A stretch of 64,000 nucleotides of DNA from Limnoperna fortunei (GCA_944474755.1 OX104120.1:23485242-23549241), one strand, 5' to 3'. Shown: positions 1 through 11,590, counted from the first letter of the stretch. Made by a program: numbers and translations. Notes: generated from the sequence alone by a model not told the origin.

Positions 1-3000
1 GATCCAAGATTCCTGATTTCTTTCAATATCCTGAAAGAAAATTTCAACACAAACTATATTCATAGAACTGCAGTTGAGTTGGTAAAAGGTGTCACAAATG
101 AAAATGAGAAGAAAATGCTACAATACCTTTCCCTTCTGAACACATTTGATCTGGATTTTCAGTCCATACCTATCAGCGCATTTGATCCAATCATGACAAC
201 TGTTGGAAGAGGATATACGCTGACATACGGGCTAGCAGCCAGTCGGGGGAAACGACTTAACAAGTCTTGGGAACAAACGATCAGTCAACCATTACAAATT
301 TTGATGAACAGAAACACAAGAGCCGGTTTTGGAAGTCAGTTGATAGCTTTATCAATTGTAAATCAGTTATTTGCAGCGGAAATATTTTCTTGTTTTAACC
401 AAGAACCAGAGACATTAAGTAAAATAGTAATGGAGTTTCTAGAATGTCCTATCGTCAAGTCGTCAAACTCGTCAAGTAACGAAGTAAAAAAGGTCGTGAG
501 AACAATCATGAAGAAACGGGAAGACAAAGAAGACACTGGTAAAGTTAAGTTCTCACCATTGGTCATGAAAATACTCGAGGACGAAAACGAAGACATGGCC
601 GCAAAGGTTCTCGTTAAAGGCTTTGAATTGACTGATGATCCGATGATATGCCAACAGATAGCAAGATTATACATACACTGCAAGAACTGGAAACTTGCGG
701 CAAAGTATGCAAATATAGCAACGACTATGAAACCCCAGAACTCCTTTTTGTGGGATACCTTTGGCCAGGTATATAAAAATCAGCTGTATGACAAGTATAT
801 TTGCTTTCTACAAGAAGGAAAATCTGCGTCTGATCTAGATATTGAAGAAGCTATAGAAATTGCCCAGCACGGACTGCAGAAGTTCCACAAGGAACAAGAG
901 GTATGTGAAATCGAGCACTTTAACAAAGTCAACGACGCTGGATACTTTGGAGAAATACGAATGATCATTCTATTGTTGGATCTTCTTCGGTTCAGTCCTA
1001 TAGGTCGCTCAAAGTCACAGCTACACTTGTATCTAACAGATAAAAATTTTTTGCCAAAGGAAATGCCAAAGCTTAAAGCTGAACATGTAGACTTTATGAA
1101 AAATCTTGAAATAAGATCCGAACTTACGTTAAAGGCGATAGAAGACAAAACAACGCAACTGAAAGATGATATGATCTATTCGATATTTGGCCACAGCGTT
1201 CCGCGAAGAAATGAGATAGCAACGTTGAGAGAAAATCTAGACAATTATTTTGGCGAAGAGACCGATGTTATCCCAGAAAATTTGTCGGATTTGGATAAGG
1301 CAGAATTCAGAAGACGACGTGTAAAACGTTTAGGGGGTAGAACCCTGGCAAACTTTATCCATATTGATGACAAGAAAAATCTTTGTAAAATACTAGAAAT
1401 GCTCTTAGACAACATTAAATCGGAGGCGTGTCAGCCCTTTGATATTGTTACTTCTTTTAATGTTGTTATTGCTATGAAAATCCTGAAGATTCAACAAACT
1501 TTACTGTTATATCCTGAAATGGTTCAGTTGTCTAAGAAATGTTATGACAGAGTTGTATCGTCATCGGAAAAACGAACATATCTCGAAGCGTACATGTATT
1601 TCGTTCTTTTTAACTGGCCTACAAGGTCGCGTCTTCAAAGTCAGTTTCTGTGCGCAACAGAGCAGCTAAATGAAGTTTTAAAGAAGTGGAAAATTGCTTT
1701 TCATGCAAACTATCCTCGGCAGAAGGAACATAGACCAGTGCGAAAGCGAGAAACAACCAACTTTTTCCTTGGTCTTGGTGACGATATAGAAGCTGTTGTC
1801 CATTACGAGGAATTATTAGACCCTTGGGGGAAGAAGTTTGTACGTGGAGACAAGGTTTGGGAAAGTGCCGATTTTGTACAAAAATTACTTCGGTTACCTG
1901 GCACATTGATCAACGATGGCACAGAAATTTCCTGTAATGTCGAGACGCGCTCTGGAGGAGTACTGCAATTTTTAATTCCAACGTCATTTCCCATCGGAGT
2001 TCGATCACTTTGGCAGAAAAGGGTTTACTTTGTCTTGGGATTCAGTTGGTCGGGAGTAAAGGCTTACGATGTTCGATCGGAAATTCCACAACTTTCTGTT
2101 CCCATTCCTTCACATCTACAACAACAAGGTACATCTCGACCAGCAAACAAAAAAACAGCTGACGCCAGTGGAACACACGAATCCTTTATACAGAAAGTGA
2201 ATGAAATAAAGACAAAAATAAATAGAGTGGAAAATGAAAAGAGAGGAGGAGGAGTTGGCAAAGAAAGGGTAAGTATGACATTAATGACATCATTTTTGTC
2301 ATTTAACAATATTGGAATATAAACACAATTCTTGCATTGAAATAAATAATATTAGGATACCAACAGTTTACTTAAAACTTATTTCATAGAAATCGAATCG
2401 ACGCTTGGACATTGCATCGTGGTACTTTATTTATACATGAATAGTGGTTTCTTTTGTTTTATTTTAGCAATAATAACTTATTTGCAAAATACACTAAAGT
2501 AGAGCAAACATAATACAGATGACATATATACAAAACAAGATAGTAAAAGTTAAAAAAACGGATGGGCGTCCTCTGTTGCTAAGGGGTTAAGGTAGTTAGT
2601 CTACTATTTATCTTGTACCTGTCAACACTAAGTTGCGGATTCAAGTCTCACTGAGAGCACTGTGCTCGAGTCTAGTCTTAATTAACAAGGATTGTCAGTT
2701 TTCCCAAAAGATCGTTGGGGGAGGGTGGTTCTCCTCTCCGGGTATTCTCTATGAAACGGCGCTATTAAAAATCGCTGATAGTGGCGTTAAACACCATTAA
2801 AAAGAAACAAACTAAAACGGACAATTTTTATTGGCAAAATTTGGAAATCTTTCATTGTTTCTTTTAACTTTTTATTCTGTATCCATGTTAGTCGGTTTAT
2901 AACCGGATTGATTGATGTTTACGTCAAGGAAGCAACTTTTCAGCTTCATTTATTATATACTCAAACTAATCGCCAGAACAAATGTTAAAAGATTTAATCA

Positions 3001-3146
3001 ATCATTGTTTATGTAGATGAATTATTTTTCTGTGTATATTGATGCTTTGGTTTTTGCAGAAACAGTTCTTAGATCGGAAGCAGGCGAAATACGAAAAACT
3101 ACTGGAACAGCTACTGACAGAAAGAAAAGAGTTCTATGGGACTTAG
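1..3146 (+). CDS. SAMD9/SAMD9L-like protein, C-terminal part (5' partial)
   Basis: The frame is open from base 1 with no convincing local start, so the gene enters from the left edge. Two exons are seen: 1-2268 and 3060-3146. The first ends at a strong GTAAGT donor (2269) in phase 0. The acceptor TTTTTGCAG ends at 3059, and the last exon continues a charged, coiled-coil-like tail to TAG at 3144-3146. The protein resembles the region of SAMD9/SAMD9L after the P-loop NTPase: a helical stretch, a TPR-like block (roughly nt 590-800, LYIHCKNWKLAAKYAN then FGQVYKNQL), and a C-terminal OB-fold-like segment near nt 1880-2080 (LLRLPGTLINDGTE, VYFVLGFSWSG). Vertebrate SAMD9 proteins are cytosolic, interferon-linked antiviral and growth-restraining factors of the STAND type; that role here is inferred from family. 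If the donor is unused, the frame stops at 2322. The SAM, AlbA_2 and NTPase parts would lie outside the window. Confidence 0.8.
2564..2812 (+). repeat. Diverged V-SINE/RUDI-type SINE in the SAMD9-like intron
   Basis: A tRNA-like head (a degraded A box near 2580 and a B box, GGATTCAAGTCTC, near 2637) is followed by the diverged core (TCTCCGGGTATTC) and the tail GTGGCGTTAAACACCATTAAA. It lies wholly inside the intron 2269-3059. It is much more diverged than the copies at 38322 and 62490, so it is older. Confidence 0.75.
3060..3146 (+). CDS. Terminal exon of the SAMD9-like gene
   Basis: A polypyrimidine tract and TTTTTGCAG precede an 87-nt open stretch that stays in phase with the donor at 2269 and ends in TAG. 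It encodes a lysine/glutamate/leucine-rich helix (KYEKLLEQLLTERKEF), continuing the coiled-coil character of the end of the main exon. A poly(A) signal follows about 440 bp downstream. Confidence 0.6.
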   Translation, partial: KQFLDRKQAKYEKLLEQLLTERKEFYGT

Positions 3147-3587
3147 ATGACTGCTGTTTATGTGTTTATGTTTAATGCTGAACAAATTGTTGTAGCTATA
3201 AAGTTCATTTTGAGTTATATGATCTAATGTACATGTCAATTGATTTATTGACCTTAAAACAAGTGTTTGTGCAAAACAATATATTAGGTAGTATAAAGTC
3301 ATCAATTACTACATTACTGTCGCAAAGAATATTGTTTGTGCATGTTCAGTTACACAGTTGTCAAGTATGAAATTTGATAATTTGTTTCAATCATCCATGA
3401 TCATTTCTATGTAGTAGTAAAAATTTTGAAAGATTAAATGGCACATTTAAATGTCACGTTAAAGATTGATTGATTAATGGCTATTTGGTATATTTTTAAA
3501 GAAGATTATTTTAAAACTTTTATTTTCTCCATGTATATACAATATTATTATATAGTAATATTTTTTCCCCATTGTATTTCATATAGC

Positions 3588-3593
3588 AATAAA
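3588..3593 (+). terminator. Poly(A) signal for the SAMD9-like gene
   Basis: A canonical AATAAA lies in the AT-rich sequence downstream of the stop at 3146. It is the most plausible 3' end for this gene. Confidence 0.5.
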
Positions 3594-3708
3594 GTGCAGT
3601 ATATTTTCATATTTTACTCTGAATCTCGGCCTTTTATGTAATTTCCGGGAAAAGTGCAGACGTATTCCGAACATCGGCTTTATATTTTACTGTTCATTGG
3701 TAAACAAA

Positions 3709-3868
3709 CATGGCCGAAAGTGACATACATGATCTGCTCTCGAGGGGAAAATTAGCAGAACCGCTTGAAACTGAACAAATGGAAATGAATTCGACTGTAG
3801 ATAAAAGTAAATTTAATAGACCAACAAAGGAAAATATCAAGTGTAAACTAAAACAAAACGGGATTTAA
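3709..3868 (+). CDS. Possible orphan first exon (unrecognised)
   Basis: An ATG (TAAACAAACATGGCC, a good Kozak context) opens a 52-codon frame beginning MAESDIHDLLSRGKL and ending in TAA at 3866-3868. It sits just after a more CpG-containing stretch, as many first exons do. A plausible donor (AAA|GTAAAT) occurs inside it near 3808. No downstream exon that clearly belongs to it was found, and the product is not recognised. It may be a first exon of an unknown gene, a leftover gene fragment or chance. Confidence 0.25.
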
Positions 3869-3912
3869 ATATTGTGCTCGTTTCAAAGCAGGAATTTATG
3901 CTAGTAGTAGTA

Positions 3913-4108
3913 CACTCGAATTTTGGCGATGAAAGTGTGTCGCTTTAACGGACGTTAATTTCGCTGAAACGCATTGTATTTAATTATTTAGGAGTCATTT
4001 GGTTTGAGCAATAAATGCAAGATATTTTAAAAGTAATTTATCCTTGGGATCATTGTTGACAATGAAGGGTAATCGCCAAATTTCGAGTATGGACAAAATT
4101 CGAGTGTG
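3913..4108. mobile_element. Short TIR element (MITE-like), CACTCGAATTTTGGCGAT ends
   Basis: CACTCGAATTTTGGCGATG at the left is mirrored at the right by ATCGCCAAATTTCGAGT and ATTCGAGTGTG, giving imperfect inverted ends about 160 bp apart. No coding capacity is visible. A related single end recurs near 50342 (CACTCGAATTTCGGCGATG), showing that this is a dispersed family. Confidence 0.5.
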
Positions 4109-4325
4109 TGGCCATATATTCACAACAATAAGGTGCAACAAATAAAAACACAAAATTGAAAAAAAAAATCTGTTTTTATTATATGTAAATCTACATCAAA
4201 ATATATATCTGTTATATTGACCAAGTGAAAATATGATAATATTGGACCTAGTAAAATATTACAAAATAGCAAAGATAATTAATAATCACTTAAAAGCACA
4301 AAAAAAAATATTACTATATAATAAA

Positions 4326-4446
4326 AGGGTTATTGCATGAATATTGGGAAATATTGTCCCTCGCAAGATGCTATATTGCACTCGCAAGCTCGTGCAATAT
4401 AACACTTGCTTGGGACAATATTTCCCAATATTCATGCAATAACCCT
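4326..4446. repeat. Near-perfect 121-bp palindrome
   Basis: The arm beginning AGGGTTATTGCATGAATA is repeated inverted at the other end, ending TATTCATGCAATAACCCT. The arms are about 35 bp and near-perfect, with a shorter second inverted pair (CTATATTGCAC / GTGCAATATAAC) inside. No coding. This is probably a small foldback element. Confidence 0.7.
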
Positions 4447-4818
4447 ATAATCTAGTATTCCAAAATCATGTTAATATATAATGTATGTAAATATATAATA
4501 TATTTAAATAATATTTAATGTCGGGGTTAAAACATGATGATGATAACATTAAAACAATTATTTAATTTTTTTAAAGGTAAGTACGGTATAGAGTGTTTTA
4601 ATACCTACAAGCCAGAGTTCATGACATCATTTATATTTGTACTTGCTATTAGTTGGCTGTTCATTCAAAATTGCTCCAGTTCCTTTATTCACCCTAAACG
4701 GCAACACTTTCAAGTTTCCTTATATAAAATTACCTACCACATATTTTGTTCTTGATGGATCGTTTGTAGACGGCCGACGTCTGCCGAATCTTCATGTGAG
4801 ATATTAGACAATACATAT

Positions 4819-4951
4819 ACATTACATACATTGTGTGTAGGTACAACTACCTGTATCACGTTGAGACAGTTGTGTACATTCGTATCACTACGAGATGCGC
4901 AGCGTCGAGACGTGATACAGGTAGTTGTACCTACACTTAAATGTATGTAAT
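4819..4951. repeat. Inverted-repeat (foldback) element, about 130 bp
   Basis: Arms of about 26 bp read GTGTAGGTACAACTACCTGT on the left and the inverted copy ACAGGTAGTTGTACCTACAC on the right. They are flanked by a further inverted ACATTACATACA / TGTATGTAA pair. Confidence 0.65.
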
Positions 4952-5510
4952 AAGTTTATCTAAAATTAAGAAGTATACAAAGAGCAGAACAAAACTGAAT
5001 GTTTAAAATTGAAAAATTAACATTCAACCTAGCATTTGTTTATAAAATATAGTATCTAACGTCAAACATATTATGACGTCATATTTCATTCATAGAATGA
5101 AAGTCATTCACCGAATTATTGGTTATACCATTCATTGTGACGTCAAAAAGTAGTTCCGACAAAAGTACATCTTGTATCGCATATATAGATGATACAGGGT
5201 TTGTTTTATCACACAGGTTGTATCCATCGCTAATTTTTCAGATTTTGACGAAATACATACTTAATTTAGATAAATGATGTTATTATTAATTCAATATAAA
5301 TGATCTGTAAAAAAAAAGAGCACATTACATGACTTTATAACAAGAATCGTTCAGTACACAAATAATACGATAAAATTTTCATTACAGTCCATTAAATAAT
5401 TATCTAATAGGCAATATATTTTTTATTTGTTTGATATTTAGTTTAAAATACATTAGTACACAAGTATTTGATTATGAATTTTCATATAGGCAATACTCGA
5501 TATACTTATA

Positions 5511-6192
5511 GATTATTTACGTTTTTTGAAACGATATGCATTTTCTCGTCGTATCTCATCGAAGGGCGACAGCCCTGAGATGAGATGGCGAGAAAGTGCA
5601 TCGAGTTTTATAAAACGTAAATAATCTGTTTATCGCTGTTTTGTAACATTGTGACGTCACTGTGTTTACTTAACGACGTCTTGACAGCGAGCAGAGATTA
5701 ATAGGTTCTTTCATACGTTTTTGGGAAAGACCGGTTGATCTTTCACGAGTGATAGAAATTTTATGTCTTTTCGCGAGTGGAGCGCAGCGCAACGAGCCAA
5801 AAGACATAAAAATTCCTATCACGGACTTTCCCAAAAACGAATGAAAGTACCTATTTCTTCCGTTAACCAACAACTTTCACATCGTTATAACATATAGACT
5901 CTCCATTGTCTTAGACTCCATTGTCTCTGACGTCCAATCAGAACGCCAGAAACAAGAACGTCATAGCAGAACGTTGTTATGCTTCCATAACAACGTTCCT
6001 GTTTATGGCGTTTTGATTGGATGACGCAGCAAGTACAGATGTGTGCGCGTGAGCTCATCTGTACTGGGTCATCTGTACCAGAAATCGGCCATTTACGGAA
6101 GAAGGGCCCATCTCACGCTAGTAGAGTGAGATTGAATAATATCGCACACAAAGATCAAAGGAAAATACTGAAAAATAGCGATAAAAACAAAT
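5511..6192 (-). mobile_element. Composite multi-hairpin foldback element, copy 1, with nested insertion
   Basis: A palindrome at 5511-5626 (GATTATTTACGTTTT arms) adjoins a module running from CGCTGTTTTGTAACATT to AAAAATAGCGATAA. The same order recurs at 33065-33326, 37609-37852 and 59690-60000. In this copy the module is split near 5692 and resumes near 6107. The insert contains three more hairpins: 5699-5855 (TTTTTGGGAAAG arms), about 5934-6021 (CCAATCAGAACGCC / GGCGTTTTGATTGG) and about 6030-6068 (ACAGATG / CATCTGT). No protein is encoded. Confidence 0.7.
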
Positions 6193-6193
6193 T

Positions 6194-6322
6194 ACTACCG
6201 CAGGTCGGGGTTTTTCTCCGGGTACTCCGGCTTCCTCCACCAATAAAAACTGGACGCCATGATATAGCTGAAAAATTGCTGAAAGTTGCGTTAAACACTA
6301 ATCAAACAAACAAACAAACAAT
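6194..6322 (+). repeat. V-SINE/RUDI-type SINE, 3' part only
   Basis: The core CTCCGGGTACTCCGGCTTCC and the tail GCTGAAAAATTGCTGAAAG followed by (CAAA)n are present. The tRNA-like head is missing, so this is a 5'-truncated copy. It abuts the foldback element to its left. Confidence 0.85.
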
Positions 6323-7581
6323 TTATGTAAAATGCACTCAATTATATGTAAAGGTGGTTCAGGAGACCTACACTAAGTTAATTAGTCAATAAATCTTCAA
6401 ACTTGCCATAAGTTTTATACAAGTGACGTAATCATACTTTAAATTTTAAATAGTGGCCTCGCTGCTGTTTTTCGCACAGTTGGGCACAAAATTTTAGATT
6501 TTCACATAGAATGTACAGTGAAAAGAATAAAAAAACAATAAAAAAATAATTGATTTACAAATTTCTATCCATGAAATTTTCTAAATTTTTGTTATAATGT
6601 CAAGCAATCTGAGTCTCTTAGTTAATTTTTTGTGTATTGGAAGATAAATATTCAAAAGGTAGTAAAACTGGGATTTTTGACAGAACTACTTCTCTTGATA
6701 AAATTTTCATTTCTATTATTTTAAACTGGTTTTAGCTACAACTTTGTATATAAACCATATATAAAATTAATATAATAGTTTGGTTTAACTCGTTTATTCA
6801 TGTTTTTTTAAAAAGTTTATGGATTATCATAGTAAATAATGAAAGAAATAAATCTTAATTTTACTATAAATCTGATATCTATTCTAAGATTTTCAGAATA
6901 AACAGCGTATGGTGTTCTGAATCTTCTAAGTTTTCAGAGGAGAGTGTTGTCTGATCAAGAATTTCCATCTTTAGTTCAAATGATTGTAAAATAAAAGATG
7001 TCTATTCACTTCTGTAAGAAAATTGTATTAAATACACAATAGATTATCGATATACAGGTCTAGCATACAGTTGAAAAACAAAATTACAAATATAAAGCTT
7101 TGTACAAATGTGATCATTATTTATTTTCATAACAATTAAACTACTTAATAGTTTTATAGCCGTTTAATTTTTGGGAAGGTTCCAGAGCAACCTCTACCTA
7201 CGCTAACGCTAAAGAACAAGGAAATTATTGACGGTACCGTGTACCAGTCGATTTACGCTTACTTTCTCATTGTCATCACTGTAACTGATAACTTTGATTA
7301 TGATAATAATCCGATATTTATGTTCATCCGCGGAATATAAACTCGTTATGCTTTAGTTGATTGACAGCTTAGGCCATTGTACCTTCACAAACAGTGCTCG
7401 TATGTACATTTTGTTTGCCTGTAAAGCCCCACCTATAATTTGTGTGGTCGTCGTTTCAGATGTTGTTCTTCTTTTAACTCGGTGAAACTTTACACAAAAG
7501 ATATCCTGGAACGACCTATTACTGATGTATTTAAATTTTTTGCTGATAATTGGTTCCACAGTTTATTAAGTCGGTTTTTAT
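6323..7581. other. No gene recognised
   Basis: AT-rich non-coding sequence. Short frames near 7353-7712 overlap each other on both strands and show no known domain. The segment 7180-7560 is less AT-rich and may be an old degraded element or a gene remnant; nothing firmer can be said. Confidence 0.4.
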
Positions 7582-7797
7582 GTTTTGTTTGTTTTATGGT
7601 GTTTAACGCCACTGTCTGCAATTTTTCAGCTATATCATGGCGATCTGCGGTAGGAAAACTGGTAATTCTTGTCAAATTAAGTTTGGAGTCGAGTACACCC
7701 TGCCTGCAATGAGAATCGAACACGCAATCTCAGTGTTGACAGACCACGTTATTAATAGTAGACGAACCACCTTGACCACTCGGCCACCGAGGCCCCT
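7582..7797 (-). repeat. V-SINE/RUDI-type SINE with internal core deletion
   Basis: On the minus strand it has the head GGCCTCGGTGGCCGAGTGG and the B box, then the linker to CTACCGCAG. It then jumps directly to the ATGATATAGCTGAAAAATTG-type tail. The conserved CTCCGGGTACTCCGG core is deleted, unlike in other copies. Confidence 0.85.
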
Positions 7798-7927
7798 AAG
7801 TCAGTTTTTAAGGATAGTGGAAAAAGTATTTATAGAAGTAAACTAATGAATCGGTATAAATAGGTCGTGCCACTATATAAAACACATTTTGGAGTTATTT
7901 CTTTACACATATGATTATGTCTGTCTC

Positions 7928-8068
7928 GCACGCCGACAATGTGTACCGAAATCGAAACAGCGCCATCTATGACGGCCGGGTTCCGCTGGGCCGAGCCGCC
8001 GCGGGTCGGCACAGGCAGGACCGACGGGCGATTGTGACCACCCGTCTTGAGCCGCCGCTTGTTGTTGT
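7928..8068. other. GC-rich island of unknown nature
   Basis: An abrupt GC-rich block (GGCCGGGTTCCGCTGGGCC, GCCGCCGCGGGTCGGC and similar) sits in a background that is about two-thirds A+T. Small frames run through it on both strands (60 and 75 codons) but match no recognised family. It may be a CpG-island promoter, a captured fragment or part of an element. Confidence 0.45.
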
Positions 8069-8917
8069 TGTTTCAAAATGCGCACAATACTAAGATTAAT
8101 TTTTGCAAAGAGTATGTAATAAAAAGCATAGACATTACTCAAATCAAAGAAATTACAAATACAGTTACAACTGGTTCCATTAACTTTACATTATATAGTG
8201 AACGTCATAGTGTTTCTGCACGTTAACCATAATAGTCTACTTATATACTATACAAGACAAAGATCTATCCACAAAAATATACATATGAACTGTGCAAAAT
8301 GCACTAATTCCATTGAAAATTACAAATGAACAACTATCCATACTACATACCTTTTTAATAACTACTTACTACGTACTGTTACCTTGACCTTCTTGGTCCA
8401 CACTGAAATATACAAGAATTTTCACCGTATTTATGCCACAAACATCTGATAGAACCAGAACGGACTAGATATTAACAAACCTAATGCAGACAAGTTGGAC
8501 CAATACAAAATTGTGAGCAAATTTCAGACAACGCTCAATACAAATTGCAACGCATTGAAGCGTATTACTTTTCAAGACATTGTAGTGTGAAGATTAAAAA
8601 CAAGCATATTATGTAATAATAAAGGATAGACTACTCAGAAATTCAGCTCTTCTTCGATTATCTAAGTTAATTTTAAAACAACGCTCGATTTTATTGGTAT
8701 AATATACAATATTATAATATATATACAAATAATGAACAATATACTTGTATACGAGTCAAAATCATCCACCTATCTACAAAACATTTTTTCTTTACAAAAA
8801 TGTAACTAAAATTATATAAAGGTAGCAGAACCTATAAAACTTGGAAATTAATGTGTACCTCATAGTATAAACTTGTGGTACCATAATTAGGTTCATTATA
8901 GTTTTATTATATTTATT
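8069..8917. other. No gene recognised
   Basis: AT-rich sequence with no exon-like frame, clear repeat or palindrome. Confidence 0.4.
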
Positions 8918-9375
8918 CTAATCTGAATCTGAATAAACACGATGCAGGACCAATACTGGTATAGACGCATCGGAAGAGAGCTGCTGATTTAGTAGCAGGT
9001 CGGGAGAGCTTCCTTGAAGCTATCAATTGTCTTTCTGCGCAATGTGACTTCCGGCGGTTGTGTCAACAAAGAGTTCCTGTATTGGTTGCATTTGGATGGT
9101 GGTACAATAAAAGTCCTAGTGTTGTTTGTTTCCTGACGGTCTATGATGTTATTAGTCAGGCAGTCTTTGTATTTAACGGAACGGATTTGCCTCTTTGGTC
9201 TAGCTGGTCTGATGTAAGCTTCCTGGTCTATTGCTGGTAATAATCCCTCCACTATTTTGTATAGGAACACTAATTTTGCGTTGGTACTTCTGTCTCTTAG
9301 TGATGGTATTTCAAGATCTTTTAGCATGTTCGTAACTGCTCCATCTTGGCGGCTTTTGTAGTCCCCTGTGATTTG
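8918..9375 (-). mobile_element. LINE (non-LTR retrotransposon) 3' fragment A
   Basis: On the minus strand a frame open from about 9375 to 8989 encodes the typical extreme C-terminus of LINE ORF2: DYKSRQDGAVTNMLKDL, then SLRDRSTNAKLVFLYKIVEG, ending near SFKEALPTCY. This matches the tail found in CR1/L2/RTE-type elements. The 3' end carries a short repeat tail (ATTCAG units near 8918-8935). It is 5'-truncated, with no catalytic RT motif in the window. Confidence 0.7.
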
Positions 9376-9850
9376 TTAATGTGATGTATTTGTTCAACAA
9401 GTTTAAATTGTATTTCCTATACATTGGATTGCCTAAGGACATTTTTGTCATTTTTGCCAAATAATGCCATGATTAGTTGTTAACTGTTAGTACTCACAAA
9501 CTATAATTGATTAACAGTTAAGGTTTTATTCGCGGGAAGAAAAAGAACGTCATTCTTTAATTTTAATATTTCCAATCAGGATCAATTTCTTCACTTATAC
9601 CCAAGATTTACGGAATTTACCGACTCAACTTTCTACTTTACATTTTGTTAACATTTGTGTAATTAAATCTCATAGTAAAACTATTTAAAAAAAATGCATT
9701 TTGTATCATACAGTAAACCTATACTGTTTGCCTATAAAGCTTTCTTTAATTTTTACCTTCAGAAATTACATGGCATCTTTTTTAGCAGTGCCAAGATATA
9801 GTGCAGTGAAAAAACGATTATCTTATCCACACTTTCCATAATGGTAACAG

Positions 9851-9972
9851 GGGCCTCGGGCTCGATGTCAGTTAGTCTACTATTGATCACTTGTTCTGTT
9901 AACATTGAGTTTGCGGGTTCGAGTCTCGCTGCGCACATGGTGCAATCGACTCACGTCTTAAATCAGAATGTT
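9851..9972 (+). repeat. SINE head fragment
   Basis: GGGGCCTCGGGCTCGATG through B-box GCGGGTTCGAGTCTCGC resembles the tRNA-derived head of the local SINE family. The core and tail are absent and the A box is degraded. Confidence 0.65.
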
Positions 9973-11194
9973 GATGTGGAAAGTTGCACGCAGCTGTTTA
10001 ATTGAGATCTTACTTAAAAACTGACTAGGTGTCGTGCACAACAAGAGGATAAGGGGCTAATTTAGTTCTGATGGTGGGGCATAGGGCATGGAAGAGTCTA
10101 ATAATTATTGTCCTTTCAGGTTACAAATAGATAATCTTGCCTCATTATTCAGGCATAAAAATCCAACCCTGCATCATTCAAAGATATACATATTCTGCAA
10201 ATCTGCTGATTGCGGTTGATAATAAATATACTTACCCCTTAATATATTAATATTTTTGGCTAGCTTCGATCGTCATCTGGGTGGGAAAATGGAGCGAAGC
10301 TGGTAGACCAGCGAAGGACAGAGCAGGATGAGAGAATATGCTTTTGACCGGACTATTGCTCGAAGAGGATAGGTAGGTAGTCGCTGGTAGTCTTAACACA
10401 ACATCTGAACTCTTTTTTATATTGTTTCATAATCTCGTTAATATTGCACAAACCATTATACTTACGATAGTCAGTGTCTAGCTTATGTGAACTAATCCAG
10501 ACCAGGAACTCTCTGTGACTAGATATTTCTGTCAACGTCGTGTCTTTACAGCATTTATAAATACTGCAAACTAAATATTCTGGCCTTCATCTGAGGAAAC
10601 GGCAATAAAATATGTTATTAGGTCTAAATCTGGCCACCATTAAAATGGAAAAAATATTCTGACCAACAAATTTGAAAGGTGTCAGGCTTCCCTCTCTTAG
10701 AATAAAATGATCGTCTCCTGGACAGGGTGCCGACGAATTGATGAGGCTAAGGTTATCTCGGTTGATAGAAAGTCTTGCTCGTGAACGGAATGGCGAAAAT
10801 TTTAAAAACAAATGGATTATTTCTTGCATTTGAAAGCCGATACGATATAATAAAGTACCATGGTTATTTAAAAACGCTATTAAAACAAAACAGAAAAGTA
10901 ACAATAAAAACATGACGCACACATGTTTACAATAAATGTACAATAAAAATACAGAAATATACATACTGAAACCGCTAAATTCAACACATAGCGTTTTAGA
11001 TATATCTCATCCATTCTATCTGACACATATTTATCTCTAATAGTTCTAATACCAAGTGTAGGTTAGTGAAAGACGATGACTGCAAAATAATTTTTCAAAG
11101 TATGACATACACCATGTAAAATCTATAAACCCGTGCGTTTTAACCGCGATTTACAGCAACATCCCCCGCAACGCTATACATGGTATATACGGAG
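9973..11194. other. No gene recognised
   Basis: Non-coding sequence. The 125-codon minus frame at 10587-10964 starts with a hydrophobic stretch but has no recognised domain and no splice context, so it is not called as a gene. Confidence 0.4.
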
Positions 11195-11433
11195 TTTGTT
11201 GTTTAACGCCACTTTCAGCAACTTGTTACCTATATATGACGTCCAGTTTTTACTGGGGGATGACGCCGGGGTACCCGGAGAAAAACCCTGACCTTCACTA
11301 CGAAAACTTTCAATCCTTGTCAATAAACTAAGATTGGAGTCGAGTACACCATGCCCACTAGAACCTGCAACCTAAGTGTTGACAGACCACGTGAGTAGAC
11401 TAACCACCTTCACAATTCGGCCACCGAGGCCCC
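11195..11433 (-). repeat. V-SINE/RUDI-type SINE, near full length, diverged
   Basis: Minus strand: head GGGGCCTCGGTGGCCGAA, B-box region, linker with GACTCCAATC, core CTCCGGGTACCCCGGCG, and tail GCTGAAAGTGGCGTTAAAC. Several substitutions and small indels indicate an old copy. Confidence 0.85.
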
Positions 11434-11590
11434 TTATATGGCGTTTATGTTTATTATTTAATACGGTATTCCAGGGTCGTCAGCAATTCACACAAACTCA
11501 CAACATACATACATACCAACTGTTCCATTTGTGAGTATTTTTATACCAAGATCAATCTTACACAGCATTCCTTTCTGCATCCTCAGAATT

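Larger units (their letters stand above)
4109..5510. other. Non-coding AT-rich stretch between foldback elements
   Basis: Apart from the two palindromes at 4326-4446 and 4819-4951, this is AT-rich sequence with no credible exon. The 73-codon frame at 4534 is low-complexity and matches nothing recognised. Confidence 0.5.

Noticed and set aside
7915..8142. Frame across the GC-rich island with poly-glutamine.
   Set aside because: GC-rich DNA has few stop codons on either strand. Overlapping frames exist on both strands with no domain, so it is not called as a gene.
10587..10964. 125-codon minus-strand frame with a hydrophobic N-terminus.
   Set aside because: No recognisable domain, no splice or poly(A) context, and AT-rich composition alone can produce such a frame.
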